64,000 nt of DNA from Diphasiastrum complanatum (GCA_029204225.1 MU832162.1:1-64000), one strand, 5' to 3'. Shown: positions 1 through 13,261, counted from the first letter of the stretch. Program-made: numbers and translations. The notes: generated from the letters alone by a model not told the origin.

Positions 1-98
1 AGCTCTGCCAACTCTTCCCGATAAGAGCCTTCGCATGCTCGAGCGGTTGTAAGAACTCAACTCGAAAATTGGTCAAGCATCTGGCCTTGGAGCTAGGT

Positions 99-755
99 TC
101 AGCTGTCGTGAGATCGACAATGATTGGCCCTGCGGTGGTGTCTCAGGGACAAAGCAGCTTCTGCCTTTAGTCTTGTCATTTGCTCCTCCTGTAGATGGTT
201 TTGGAGCGCGACATTATGTTCATTTGCATGCAAAAGTTGCTGCTTCAAATAATCATTTTGAATCTGAAAATTGTCAAACTTGGCCTGAATCGCCTTATTG
301 GTCTGCTTCAAAGAATCAGCTTCCTTTATTAAAGTTGAATTGTGTTTCGAAAGAACGATGTTGTTCGATCAGCTTCGTGTTGTCTGATTCGAGCGAATCG
401 ATCTTCTCGAAGGGACTTCCTTCAGAGAGTCGAGTGATTTTCTCTTGAGGTGATAAGTTGCATTGTGAGTTGACGGTGGTACTGTCGAACTCATATACTT
501 CAGCCACAAGGTTCTTGGGCCTTCTCTGTCATGGATCAAAACCACTGGGGCTGTCGTCTGGTTCTTCATCATCTACCACATGTGCTCCAGTGTCGCCTTT
601 ACAGCTATGCGTGCCTTGTCTGATGTATCAGACTGGGTTGCGTCATCCTCAGAGGTGGATGCGCTCTGGCTGCTTCTGAGATGTGAAGCAAATGCTGGCT
701 TTGAAGAATCCACAGCAGCAGCAGCTCCATCGTTTTCCATTGCCACAAGCTTCAC
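99..755 (-). pseudogene. Downstream extension of a decayed gypsy-like polyprotein (coiled coil, Ala/Ser-rich)
   Basis: Short open frames in different phases on the minus strand follow the protease segment at 752-1514. They include an Ala/Ser/Asp-rich piece (573-755), a Glu/Ser-rich piece (316-507) and a Gln/Asn/Leu-rich piece that looks like a coiled coil (99-311). No reverse transcriptase motif is visible before the window edge. I infer that they are the downstream part of the same retroelement, broken by frameshifts. Alternatively they are unrelated low-complexity remnants. The function is not recognised. Confidence 0.3.
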
Positions 756-1514
756 TCTTCCATAGCAGTGGTGGCTGCTACTTCGACTGCTGGTGCAGCA
801 TCAACTGGAACCGGAATAGGTACAGAAAGGATGCTGGAAAGATCTATTGGCTTGAGAACCAACAATCTTCCTGTCAGCATGGTTTTCTCTTGATCGTTCA
901 ATATGTCAAAATAAACACAGAGTCGAGATACATGGGCTCCAACGCCAGAAAACTTTTGGTGCTTAATCCAGCACAAAAAGGCTTTGTATGTGATAATGTC
1001 GAAGCATTCTGGATTACCCACAAGAGCATCTAATATATACTCAAAATTTTGAACTGAAATGGTGGCATCCACATCCGTAAACTTGGCGGGCTTCACATGG
1101 CCAAACGAATCAACAATGACTCGTTTTTTGTTGTTGTCAAAGGTTATTTTGCTACGCTTCCAATCTTGGACAACGGCTGCCATTTGTAGCCAGGGTGTGC
1201 CAAGAAGGAGTCTATATGTATTTGCATCATCCTGGTAGATCGAGAATGACACAACCGATGGTAAATTTGACTCATGCAGTACGAACTAGGATATTTGATA
1301 AATGACCCGCAGGGTTGGTTACTCGTTGATCGGCCATATGAAGTTTGTAATGTGGCTGATCTAAGGTATTGAACCCCCATGACTTTGCTAGTGACAAAGC
1401 CATTATGTCGCCTGATTCACTATCAAGGATAGCAGATACTGTTGGGTAATCTTTATAGGACATAGGTGAGGTGATGCTAGTCCCCTTAGCAACACCTATA
1501 TTCATCAGATTCAT
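752..1514 (-). pseudogene. Ty3/gypsy-type aspartic protease region, broken
   Basis: Two minus-strand frames together resemble a retropepsin-like region of plant Ty3/gypsy elements. The upstream frame (1272-1514) has the ILDSESGD segment, where an active-site D-S/T-G would be expected. The downstream frame (752-1252) has LLLGTPWLQ followed by VVQDW and ITF, typical of the conserved block after the protease core. A frame change near 1260 separates them. The protease would cut the Gag-Pol polyprotein inside the virus-like particle. It lies downstream of the gag remnant on the same strand, as expected. It is non-functional as it stands. Confidence 0.6.
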
Positions 1515-2149
1515 GAGAATTTGAGGAATTTCTAGAATCTCATCTGGTTTTCGCTGTTCATCTAGAATAGTGGTCAGTTGAAAACTTCAGTGGATATAAC
1601 GTTAGGGCATTGTGATTTGAGCCTGCAGAAGTTCTTAGAATACTTTGAGTCCTTGTAGGGGTTGCTCTTTTTTGAGGATCGGAGCAGATAATGGACCATC
1701 TGCAAGGCCATCACAGCCAGATCTAGAAAAATCAAAGCAGATCAAGCTAGATTTACCAAGACTCAACCATCATTTTCATGAGCATTCTTGCTCCTCTTCT
1801 TTTGCTTTCAAGTTTTATAGGTTTTCTAATCTAGTGTTTAGTGTCCTTGCTTGCTATTGCTCTTATAAGCTCTATAGATCTTGCTTGCTTGCTTTTGGTT
1901 GCTCTTCATTGCTAATGATCTTGCTCTTGCTTTTGCTCTTAGTAATGTAGAAGCTGTCAAAGAGCTTCCTGTACGGTCAACTGGTTTTTTGAGATTTTGC
2001 CAATGTTGTTGGTTTTGGCACTGAGCTCTAGTAAGGACTCTAGCAGGTTCTGATGAGATGTGTCATGCTAGGAGGATCCTGTTAGGTTGCTTTGGGCAAT
2101 CGTTGAAACTATGTTTTTGAACAAAGTCTAGACATTTAGCATGGTATTG

Positions 2150-3110
2150 GTTTTTCACTTTATAGTTGACCATGAAATGTCCCGTTTCGCCACAGATGAA
2201 ACACGTGTTGCTCATGGGTCTCGTGGCAATTGCATAGCTATCCTGGATGGCTAATTGTCCTAGATTTTCTGGATTTGTGGAATACTCATCTCCTTTGCAT
2301 GAGCATGAAGTATCTTCATGATAGTGTTGAGAACTTCCAGAAGTGGGGGTGGGTGTTGCTGGTTAAGCAAATCCATTTGGTTCTTCCATAATTGTTCTTG
2401 AGTTTCTTCATTTGGTCTAGAGTCATGGACAACACGGTGTGCTCTCCATTCTCGAGATTTATCAACATATGATACCTCGCCCTCTTGTGGATGGCATCAG
2501 ACATGGCTTGTTTTAATGATGTGTATTCATCATTAGATCGAAGTTCACGACTGTTCCATCTTGGAAGCCCACTGACTAGGAACCAGATGATGAGTCTCGG
2601 TGGGCTGTTCTTGTACCTGAGTTTTTAATCGTTTTTCAATATAGTCACGTACCTTTTCTTCTTTTGTCATTTTGATACTGCTTAATTTGACAAATGGACT
2701 TTCAATCAAACAAAACGGTCTAAATTGCTTGATAAATGCTTCTTTCAAGAGGGACCAATCTCGTTTATCTTCACGATCCAAGTTGAAAAACCATTCTCGT
2801 GCACGATCATGGTCATCGAGAAGAGTTGTACCGTGGCTTTAGGGCATGTCTCACCATAAACATCACAAGCATTTTCAAAGACTTGGAGAAATCTTTGAGG
2901 GTTGTCGTCGTACTTAGGAAAGTCTAGCTTTGGTGTTCGTTTTTCAAAACGTGGACCATGGTTGGCAAAAGCCTGTTTAAGTGAGCTCGTGTGTGTGAGG
3001 ATTTAGCAGCATGAAATTGTGGTCGGTCATAGGCAACTTCAACTCTCATTGGTTCCCATCTCTCGAATGGGTTGGTGGATGGCTCATGGACTTGTGACTT
3101 CATTCAAGAG
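2150..3110 (-). pseudogene. Ty3/gypsy gag remnant with damaged CCHC knuckle
   Basis: Reading the minus strand from about 3080 gives a retrotransposon-gag pattern: TPKLDFPKYDDNPQRFLQVF, then ACDVYGETCPKATVQLF, then WFFNLDREDKRDW and FIKQF (2545-2850). Further on (about 2165-2215) there is a zinc-knuckle relic, CFICGETGHFMVNY, in which the last cysteine of CX2CX4HX4C has become tyrosine, one G-to-A change. Several frameshifts and stops break the frame. Gag would form the particle shell. The protease region follows at 1514-752. This is an old, inactive copy. Confidence 0.65.
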
Positions 3111-4250
3111 TACCTATTGTATCTAGCTTGTTCTGTGGAGGGAGATACCATCTCCGGTGGATAATCCTTTGTGGAATTCGAATCGTAAGGACAATCCATA
3201 TTGAAAGTCTAGAGTACCTTAGGATTGGGTATTTGGATTTCTTGGACTCTGTTTGTTTGGTTTTGTTTTTTTTTAAATACTTTGGATTTAAAATATATCA
3301 ATGTATATTAATCAGAGTATCTCGATTTGTATATATCCAATTGGCACAATATTAAAAGTAGTGGGATTGCAAAAAGACTTAGCTAGTAATTGTGGAAATT
3401 GGCTAGTAGTAGGGTCTAGTCAAATATAGAGTTGACTTTTCAATTGACTCGACTCGGTCAAGACTGTAGTGGAATGACTCGGTTGAGATTTGAAAAATGT
3501 GTTTGGTCGATGATGGGACGAGGGAGTGCAAAGAACATGAACGGAGAAGAGAGCAAGAATATTGCAGAATAGCTCTCCCGTTACAATCAGCTACTAGATG
3601 CAAAAACAGTCTAATAGAAAGCTTATGCTAAGTATAATCACAGCTTTAAGTGTTCTAGTCGCCCAACAGGATCTTAAAAATTAGTTCATACTCACAAAAA
3701 TGAGAGTACAGTCCACCGAAGAGATTAGAAATAGTTTGTGTGTATGTGGTATGACTGGAAATCAGATTCAATATGAAGTTTAGTTTTGAAATAGATTGAA
3801 ATAATAGTGTGATAGTGCAAGTTCCTCAGACGTCAAAGACAACCATCGTCTGATTAGAAACTGAGGAGTCGTAGATGTCCGTGTTCTGATCAGAGTGAGT
3901 GAACAAATGTTATCAAACAACAATAAAGTGCATTCAATCACAACAAGCATTCATCTACATTATACACTGATAAAAAGCATGTTGCTACTACATTACACTG
4001 AAGCACAATAAAATAGCAGTTACAACCAAAAATGGTGACATAACTGGGAGGCTCAAATAATACGTCTCATGGACGGAGCGCCTCAAGTAATCTGTGCTAG
4101 GATGATCTATTGATAGATTGCATCCATGTATTAACTACATTAAATGTTTGTCACCTAATTAGGTAAGCCGTTGTACTTGGAAGTATATGGCTTTTGTGAC
4201 AATTGTACATAGTATATATTGTCAACGAATTAGGAATATTGATGCAGACA
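3111..4250. other. Non-coding stretch, nothing recognised
   Basis: AT-rich sequence with only short, unconvincing open frames. It may hold the leader or LTR of the gypsy remnant to its left, but no primer-binding site or paired LTR was found. Confidence 0.4.
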
Positions 4251-4575
4251 AGGACGTCGAAAATTCTCTCACTTCGCATTTTGCGTGAAGTGGTTTTCTT
4301 TCACTTCACAAAGTTTGAGAAGTGCCTGGGGACGTCCTTCGTTCAAAATAGACGACCTTCGCTTTTTCTTTCTCTTCGGGTTTTTCGCGAAAAATTAAAA
4401 GGTGGCCAAAAACAATTCAAGTCTTGAAGTAGATGACCTTCGAGAATTTTCTCTCTCTTCGCATTTTGCGAAAAAGCCGAAGGTGCCCTAAAATGATTGA
4501 ACTTTGAACTGTGCCTAAGTGTCGCATTTCGGAAAAATGCGAAAGAGACGAAGTTGTCGCGAACATAGCTCATTT
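4250..4575. repeat. Palindrome-rich cluster of TTCGCATTTTGCGAA-like motifs
   Basis: Short motifs such as CTTCGCATTTTGCG, TTTTTCGCGAAAAA and GCATTTCGGAAAAATGCG recur in both orientations. Such clusters are typical of the subterminal regions of TIR transposons. No terminal repeat or transposase was found next to it. It resembles in style, but not in exact motif, the arrays at 23490-24165 and 27440-27990. Confidence 0.4.
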
Positions 4576-4594
4576 TTGCAAACTGTCATGACAC

Positions 4595-5040
4595 TTAGAG
4601 TATTTTTGCAGAGTCACACAGAATGGTGGTAGCATTGAACTGAGTGTGATGTAAGTCGTGAAGTAACAACCTGAGTTCGATTCTTCCTTTTGGTAGTCCC
4701 ATTTTGTTGAGGTGAATAGGAAGTGGTGAACTGTCTTCTAATGCCATGTTCAGCCATGTAGTTGGACATCCATTAGAGAGGTATTTGCCGCCTCCATCGG
4801 TTCGGAGTGCCTTCACTTTTGTAGACGTTTGTGTCTCACCCATGGCCTTGAATCTCTTGAAGCATTAAAGGCTTCAAATTTGTGCTTAATGAACATGACT
4901 GTAGACCATCTAGAATAATCATCTATGAAAGTGATAAAATAGATCGCATCTCCTAAGGATGGAGTTGGCATTGGACCACAAAGATCGCTATATACAAGGT
5001 CCAATACATGCTTTGTTTTAATGGAATGTGATTTGGGAAA
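4595..5040 (-). pseudogene. Ty1/copia integrase core remnant
   Basis: The minus strand reads LVYSDLCGPM, then YFITFIDDYSR and FIKHKFEAF (5004-4840). After a frame change it reads ETQTSTKVKALRTDGGGKY. These are the first and second catalytic-Asp blocks of a copia integrase (the D of SDLCGPM and the D of RTDGGG). The downstream part, where the catalytic Glu and the GVAERKNR block should lie, is scrambled. Integrase would insert the cDNA into the genome. A related LTR fragment lies just upstream at 5095-5300, so most of gag and protease is missing. Inactive. Confidence 0.7.
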
Positions 5041-5094
5041 CTTGCTTCAATCAACACAAAGTATTTGGGCCAAAAAAGCTTTCAAGATACCGGT

Positions 5095-5300
5095 CGCTGT
5101 CAAGGAGGGGATCCAAGAATTTTTGCAACAACATGTGTGAAATACAGTAGCTTGCTAGTTTTGTACGGACAACAATAGTACTTTATCATTTGATACATGT
5201 TCGATCAAGTTCTATTAGAGTTTGCATCTCATTTTGTGTGTAGATGCTCATTTTTCTACATTGGTGAGATTGGTTGAGTATTTCTCTTTGTAACCCAAGA
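5095..5300 (-). repeat. Copia LTR fragment, same family as 43830-43985
   Basis: The reverse complement of this stretch matches the plus strand at about 43830-43985. Shared words include CATCTACACACA, AATGAGATGCAAAC, TAATAGAACTTGATC and GTCCGTACAAAAC/CTCCGTACAAAAC. In both places the stretch lies upstream of copia coding sequence in the same orientation, so it is probably part of the 5' LTR of one family. Confidence 0.6.
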
Positions 5301-8300
5301 TCTTTCAAGTGGATTGGATCATAATAATCTGAAATCCTCCACAGTACACACAAATAGACTACTTCTACTAGGGAGATTAATAATAGAAAACAAAAAAAAA
5401 AAAAAAAATCTTCAAAAGTGACAAGTTTCCCTACTCATAATCAATCCCGAGCAATAGAGAGTGTCCTAAAACTTGCTTCACTTTATGGTACCTTGTACTG
5501 TAAGACTTACCTGTTATGCTACAAATTAAAGGGTTCAAAGGGTTTGGCCTTGACTTGTCAAGATGACTATGTGAATCTTTTTAATCTCTCAAAACATTCA
5601 CAAGACACAAAAATAAGAGGGAACTCAACTCTTTGATGTTACAAATGAAATTTGAGAACATATAATACAAAAAATTTGGCCCTTATATAGTTGGGTCCAA
5701 AAGAGTTGATGTGGCACTTTTTCATTAGCTCATTTCTAAACTTAATATTCTAAGTTAACTTGTTTATTCTTTGTTTGGCAAGTAACTTGACTTTACAATG
5801 ATTTTGATAATAAACTATTTGAGCCATGACTTCCTACAGTGCTTCGAGGCACTTAACAAAATTTAGCTATTTATTTGTCTAACACTTTACGGCATGTTAA
5901 TAGCTAATGTTGCTTTGTGCAATACAAGTGCACCATTATGCGGTGTTTGACTTTTATTTATTTACAATGCTTTTCAAAATGGAAGCTGTGAGAACCCTCT
6001 GTATTCCTTATTCCATGTGTTGGGCATGTGCCGTAAATGGCCAACCCATTTACAAGCATTGATGTACTAAAAGTATATGACAAAGGCAATATGGAGCTTT
6101 AGCCGAACCCTATGTCAAGGAAGATGTATCAACGAGCAAGTCTTTATAAATTATGAAATTTCGAATCCTAAAAAAATGGTCAAACCTATGTTCTGCCACT
6201 CCTTGTGTTTTTTTTTCTGTAAACTTAGGCCTAGAAATACTTTGTATATAAGAGAAATTAAGCTTAGACTTTTTAATTAAGTCAAGTTTAGCAAGGTGGA
6301 CATTGCAACTTCTAAACTTGGGGCTAATTCCCATTAGCAAGGTGGACATTTGACTTCCATTCATTTTCTATAAGAAAAATGCAATGTACTCAAGGTGATG
6401 ATTCATAGTACAAGAGAGTGTGATTTGGGTCCACATGCTATCCATTTATTTTTCTAAGCTTTCTTACTTTTCAATTGTGCACTTAAAATTTTGTATATTT
6501 CCAATAGTTACATATGGAATGCAAATTTTTGACTCTGATGCTTGCTTGTAATGGGCTGTGTAGATTGCCAAGTGTTTAGTTTAGTTTATGGGATAAGTGC
6601 AATGTGGTAGTTTAAGCGAGGCACAAAAAAGTGTGGGAAGTGCTTGTATGTGATAAAATTGGGTTGGAAAAAAAAGGAATGTGGTATTATAAAGAGTGAC
6701 TTAATTGTTTTCATCTCTTGCTTGTAAACAAATGTGAATGTTAATTCTTGTAGAACTTTTCTTCTTGGAAGTTGCTAGGGAAGTGGAGGGCTCCACATCC
6801 AAGGCTCTTGATGGGATCATATCTGACTTGCCATTGTGCTACACGACACCCGAGATCTCTCTAGTAAAAGAATCCTGGCACCTGGATTCATATACTAATG
6901 TGTCCATGTGTCGCAAGTAGTTGATGAAAATGAAATGATCATGATGCCTGTAGTAAACTTGTCTGAGTCAAAGCATGCTAGGTGGTTGGCTTCTAGTGCA
7001 TATCACTCCCAATTGTCTTTGTACAAAGCTTGTGTTGGCTCCATGGTCAATTACATTTCGTAGAGTGCCGATATGCATCATATGTGAAAGAAAGATACTT
7101 CGGAGTGGGTCCGAGTTTGGAGAGGTTGATAAGTAGCATTTCTTTAAACATATCAACAACAATCAAAGCACAGTCAATTGTGAACATGCATGGTAGATGA
7201 TGTTGTTGATTTTGCATCTTTGTTCCAAACATCTTCAAACCTACTTGGAAATGAGAAGTGCCAATAAAAAAATCTATTTTGAATAGGAACAAGAACACTC
7301 CAAATGTGTCACATAGGCCTGATCATCAATAAGTCGATCTTCCCAAGGTCTTACAAGTTATCCCACATCAATCTACATCACAAATAATCATTTATAGTAC
7401 TGCGAAAAATCAATAAAGAGAAGGATTTTGGTTATTGAAGTAGTGGTCACCTAACATGATGATGGATTCACCTACAAAAGGTGGAGACTTGGACTTCATG
7501 TTTTACCATATAAGAGTTTTAAGAGAAGTATTGAATTAGGCAAAGGTGGAGGACAATTTTAGGTTAAACTCAACAAAACATGCATTCTTGGTTGGACATC
7601 GAGCCAATTTAGGGAGAGGGAATTTGTGAGGATACAAAAGCAAATGTTCTTGATTCAATCAAATAAACTTGATAGATGACAAGAAAACAACTTTTCCATT
7701 TGCTTTTATTGTTCGATCTTGGCCAATGTACGATAAGGAAGAATGTATAGTTCTTATATTTTGGAACGAAGAATCATTCAATGCTTGCATTGTGAGCGAC
7801 AATTTTTGCAATTAGTGCCGGATCATATTTCAAAAAGTTTAAGCAATGTGGAATATACACTTTGCCCAATATTAACAAGTCACGATACTCATAGGTGCCA
7901 CTCTAAATTAGCTTGCATACAATTACTCTCCAATCTTATCTTTATTGATAATCTTACTAGTGAATATGCATTTGAAAAATTGTTTGTACATTGTTAGAAT
8001 TGTCCTTTGTGAACCATGTTATGTTCCCTACCCAAGTGCACAATTTGAATCAAATTTCAAACCCCAAGATACCGAAAGGAAATGTCAACCACTACACATT
8101 AAAATAATGTCCTGAAATATAATCAACCATCCAATATTACTCATAGTACGTTTCTTCTACAAACTTTACAAAAATAAAAAACATCACCATGATCTCAAGG
8201 GGATTTGTAATACAAGTCTGTGCTCTTGTTTCTAAACTACATATGATTCAATTACAAATCTTTTAGCAATTTAGGAGGAGGAACAACTCTTTTCACACCA

Positions 8301-9150
8301 TTGGGTTGTGTGGATGAGCAAATAAAAGTGGCACATCCATAAGCAACCATCAATTTGAGTTATTATTGAGACAGCCCGCATTTCTGTGCTCAATATTACC
8401 ATCCCAGAGAGCACAAGTAAGATGCTGGAATGAGTGTGAGACAGGGCAGTCTAACATCCCTTTAGAAGGTCATTGATGGGCTAGCTAGGCTGGCTCTCTT
8501 TTTTTACAAGCTGATTGCAGCCACAATTCATACCATCAAAGACATATCGGAAGTGCATTAGAATTTAGGATATGACTCTACCATCTAAGGTTACAATAAT
8601 ACAATACCAAATCTCCAAAGCTTGAAAGCTTAAAAGCTTCTAAGCAAATGCACCTTTTTCTTAAATAGTGTGCAGTGATGGAGTTGGATAGGGACATTCT
8701 TCACCTTTTGCTTGAGTATCAAACAAATGGTCTGCCAAATTAATCCCACAAACGAAGAGCAAGCCCGACTTATCAACTATGAAATGTAAAGGCCTGTACA
8801 GGAAAACTCCTACAAAGGCAATCCAAAACTCGCCAAATAGCAGGAGAAACTATGTCAGCTCTCACAAATTACAACCCTCTGGCTTTTCAGCAAGGATTTT
8901 TTCTTCTTTTTGTACTGTATGTCAACATTGGTGCAGCGGATTGGAGTCACTCTTCAGGAAATCCTAACCAGCTTAGCAGGTATTGGAGGATGTCTGTGTC
9001 CTATTTTCTGTATTCTTGTAAGCAAGCAGAGAGAATTTGAATTTACTTTTATAAGCCTGATCTGAAATATGTAGGATGTGTAGAGATCTGAGCCATTCAG
9101 AAGTATTCTTGTGCAATATTTTCACATGTAAGTCGATTATGAAGCGCTGA
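5301..9150. other. AT-rich intergenic DNA
   Basis: I see no gene here. There is a poly-A run near 5391-5408. The many short open frames show no recognisable motifs. The last few hundred bases (about 8850-9150) may contain the 3' UTR of the F-box/MYND gene, which ends at 9151 on the minus strand, but no polyadenylation site can be fixed. Confidence 0.4.
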
Positions 9151-11551
9151 TCATCCTCGATTGTCCCAGATTGCGGCAGGGATGCAATCGTACTTATGCC
9201 GAAATTTCCAATCCAGAGCCTGGCAAGCTCGAGAGCAATAATTTACAGATCCGCAAGCAGAACACCTTCTAAACTCATGTCGTCTTGTTTCACATCGACC
9301 ACAGTTAGCATGCGAACATAATCTTAAACCAGGAGCAGGGGGATGTTGAGAAAACCAATCCACCATGAATTTGTTGGCGACGTGGATCTTGGAAGGTGGA
9401 ACATTACAGCCAAAATCACTCAAAAGAGAACAACCACCACCTTCAAGAAGGCAGAGGATAGGATGCCGTCCTACGTGACCACCAACAGAAAAACTAGCTC
9501 GAGTTAAAGAAGATGTTTCGATTGAATCAGCCTTGTTAAAAACACCCTGATCTTGATGCGGACATCTTACAGCCTCGCATTTTACTGTCATGTCCATAGC
9601 AGCCTGTATGAAACTGCGAGGAGAAACTGCCAACACAGCTGCTACTTCTCGAGCATTAGCTTCCAAGAGCAGACGCCTACCTTCTAAAAAGTTTTTTGTA
9701 ACTCCGTAACCATCTAGAAAACAATGTCCAAGTTCACGAATCGCATCTACATGACCTAAGGACGCCGCCCTCGCACATAGAGCCACTGCGGCTTTCAAAT
9801 CCTTGTCCTTTCGAGTACCTCCACTTCCATTTAACTGAATAACGGCAAGGGAATGAAGAGCAGAAGCATGAGATGCCATGGCTGCCCTTGCCATAAGTGA
9901 TGCACCTCCAACTCTATTATTGAGACAGAAAAACTGGATCTGCCAAGAAAAGATGTGCTGTTAGAAGAAATTCGATATGAAAGTAATCCAAAATCTTTAT
10001 CTGTGATTATTTAAATAAAGCTTCAGAGAAATGAGCTCATCTTTCACGAGCCCCTCACCAAGTATGATTGCAATATGCAATTTGGAAGGAAAAATTATAT
10101 ACCTATGTGGCTCTTGAAATAGGTATGGATACAATCTTTGAAAGGAGAGCATATTGATTTCTAACATAAGAATAATAAGTTCCCTTGATAAATTCACCTC
10201 AAAAACAATAGGATTTGCATACGAGGAGATCTTTGTTTTTTTTTTCCAAAAGTAGGTTTTAACGTCTTAAGAACAGAACCAAACGCTTTAACAGTGCAAA
10301 AAAGCATATCTAAGTTGCTCCAAACGCCTAGGACGATGGTACTCGATTGAAAATTGTACACAATTAGTGCTCCAGATAGAAAAAACTGGCTTTCTTATTG
10401 AAAATTTTCATTACAGAGCCATGTAAGTTATTACGGAAATCATGGTAACTAAACCTTCAAGCATATCAAGGGACAACGCATTACACTCTAAAGGAACACT
10501 GCATGACTATGATATGCGAACACCTTAAATGATCATTTTGAAGTAGAAGATCGTTTGCATTACTTTGTAACGTGTGAGCAACTAAGTTTAGCAAGAATAC
10601 GCCAAAGTTTGCAGCTTAGAGCTCCAGACTTGTATTTTAATTAACATACATATCTTGCAGCTAAAATTCAATTCTCATCCGAATATGCAAAAAAAAAGCA
10701 TCACAGATAATCGTAAATCAATAGAAATCATGGCAAGAACACAAAATCACCAACTAAGTGATAGCCGCAGTCAAAAGCATGAGTGCTAGAACGAGCAACC
10801 TAATATTCAAGTAGATTCAATAACCGTTATGTTCTCTATGTAAAACTTACTCAAAGTTCAAATTTACCATGCCAAGAGTATAGCAAGCCTCGACGTTTCC
10901 AGCAACCGCACATTGCTTTAGGAACCTATGAGCTCCATCAGACCAGCTATCTGCCTTAACAGCTAAACCGGGAATCACAACATTTGCCAACACAACCGGA
11001 TGCCTTGCAGCGGCACAAAATCTTCGGCATCTGGAAAGAGTAGAATCATAGCGTCAAGGCCGCTTTCAGACGAAATGATTTTAAAATTAACAAGATAATT
11101 GTGCTTTGCAAATAGTGACATCTCTTGCAGTACAGAAACTTGCTGGAGCAGATTATTTGCTGGCAAATAACAGGTCGGAATGTACGCAAGGGACTTCAGA
11201 AAATACACAGATGTGCTTTCGTTAAAGATACCTATACACTAGAGAAGGAAAAAAATGACTTGTTACGTAAGATGTGAAATTTTGAACCTACGTTAGCATA
11301 GTATTAATAAGATCAGCCGGCGATGATGCTGTCGAGCTTACTCCCACGATAATGGCAACAAGGAGGTCATCCGGAAGTGCGTCGATTTTACAAACGGAAG
11401 ACTTTTTAGTAACAGATCGACTAGCATCTACGCAGGGCCTTTCTGCAACGGTACTCTTTAGATTCTGATTGATTCTCTTTAGAGTACTCTTCCTGAGCCT
11501 GGGCTGCATGCCTTCTATTACAGATGGATAACTTGCTCTCCTGGTTCTCAT
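9151..11551 (-). CDS. F-box protein with Sel1-like repeats and MYND zinc finger
   Basis: Three coding exons are supported: 11292-11551, 10868-11030 and 9151-9939, giving 403 residues. Intron 1 (261 bp) and intron 2 (928 bp) have GT-AG ends and keep the frame. The ATG at 11551 opens with MRTRR; an in-frame GTG three codons upstream is not needed. Residues ~57-100 carry the F-box (ALPDDLL, then ASSPADLINTMLT-CRRF), which in this family binds a SKP1-type adaptor of an SCF ubiquitin ligase. Residues ~105-236 hold helical Sel1-like repeats (AHRFLKQCAVAGNVEACYTLGM, split by intron 2, then LAVIQLNGSGG and ELGHCFLDGYGV). The MYND zinc finger is at ~349-393, with its cysteines present up to WKFRHKYDC. 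The domain order and length match the land-plant F-box/MYND family (Arabidopsis At1g67340/At5g50450 type). The substrate is unknown. It is the only intact host gene in the window. Confidence 0.93.
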
Positions 11552-13200
11552 TGTAACCACAAATAATACTATCGAACGATTACACCTTACACCAGCCTTT
11601 CAAATTCTTCGACCTGCACTTATCCCTAGTTGCAGAAGAGAACAAGTCAGCCTACTTACTGAAAATTCTAAGAAGTGAATCGGTGACCATAAACTATATC
11701 GGTTCCAATCATGACTAAACACTCAAAATTTCATCTCTAAACTTTTTGGACTTGACAAATTTGGTAGAGCTGCATAAGCACTTGGCTAAAATTTTGACTT
11801 ATCGGGAAAGTGCCCTATCTTTCACTGAATCTTGAGCTATTCTAAACTTCTGCCTGAACAAGCTTTTAGACCGACGAAAAACGGACGTTCCTTAATAAAA
11901 AGGAGGACATTTCTAAAACATTTGACAGAGCAATAAATCTAAATTGTGTTTGCAGGTCAACTTAACAATAAATTTTTGGCTCATAAAAACGAAGCCTGTC
12001 TCTGCTGCTGATTACCGACAAAGCTCTCAGAGTCTACTATCTATTGTATAAACTTCTATAAAGTATGCTGGCCAGCGGCAAAGCTGCAACGAAGAGCTCC
12101 GAGGCTTGACGAAGACAGAACTTACAAAGAAACTAATCACATCAAAAACAACATCAGCAACCTCCAAACTAGCAAGGTAGCATGAAGTAGAACGAATATA
12201 AAGATCACTGGGCAAAAAAATCAGTAACCTATGGAGGAGCAAAACAAATCCACCAATTATCTTACAACCACTCCCAAAACGAAGCAAGCACAATAATAGC
12301 TATCCAGAGAGAAGCACCAGTACAGTTCACGTAATGCTAAAATCGGTCAGACAAGTGGAGTGATTGCTATCGGTTCAAAATATAGGGAAGGACCTCAGAC
12401 TATAGAGAGCTATGCTGAAGAATCACACGTTACGTAACAGCAACGTAAATGTCAGTCAATAGGACTCATGGAAATACTAGACAAAGCGCAACCAACCAAC
12501 CAAGCACACGCTGACTCGCGGGAGTGAGAGAGAGCAAAAAAAAAACACCAATCTATCTAGATCACTATAATAATACCCCAAAAACAATCAAATCTGTCTG
12601 ATTGAAAATCGACAACTGCTGCTCTGCTGCAATTGCATACGCCACCGGATCGCTATTCATTTTCCCATATCTCGCCATCGCTGGATTTTTCCTTCAGAGA
12701 TTGGATCGTACCAGTAACTCCGAGGCACATGCGGGGGAGTCTCAATAATGCGACGCTTTGCTGGATCGTCCTCTTCGATCGCGTTCAATCCTCAAGGTTT
12801 TAATCACCGTAACTTTCCAGGGTTTACTCGTGAAATGACAAGTTACCCTGACGGGCTGGCCTCAGTAAAACCTTGAAATTGAAAAGTTGAAAGGTACTCT
12901 AGGACGTCGCGGAGACCTGTCGCCGGGTCGCCTTTTTTGGCGTCATGTGCCGCCCATTTGGTCAAAGTATACTACCAGTACAGCATCAAAATGAGATAAT
13001 TATCATTTTATTTTGAAATTTTAATGTATAAATTATTACCTAATAAATATATCACACAATTACCAAGCACTTTTTAATATCTCATATATTGAATATATAT
13101 ATATATATAGGCTTAAAATGTATCAAAAAAATCATACGTGCCCACAAACATACTGAATCGAAGCATACAGTGGATCGTTGGGAAGCTAATTTTGCAAAGA
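11552..13200. other. Upstream region of the F-box/MYND gene
   Basis: No coding sequence is seen. The less AT-rich stretch at about 12480-12960 could be the transcribed leader or core promoter on the minus strand, perhaps with a 5' UTR intron. No TATA box or splice pair could be fixed with confidence. Confidence 0.35.
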
Positions 13201-13261
13201 AAATTCATGCAAAATTATAGAATCTTCCGGTTAACTGAAAAATAAAACCAAAAAAAGAAAT

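Noticed and set aside
4640-4700. tRNA-like B box (GAGTTCGATTC) suggesting a SINE
   Set aside because: It lies in the copia integrase remnant and no convincing A box is found at the right distance upstream.
10975-11208. Minus-strand frame of 77 codons inside the F-box/MYND locus
   Set aside because: It lies mostly in intron 1 and reads exon 2 in the wrong frame. The spliced frame through the acceptor at 11031 restores the family pattern instead.
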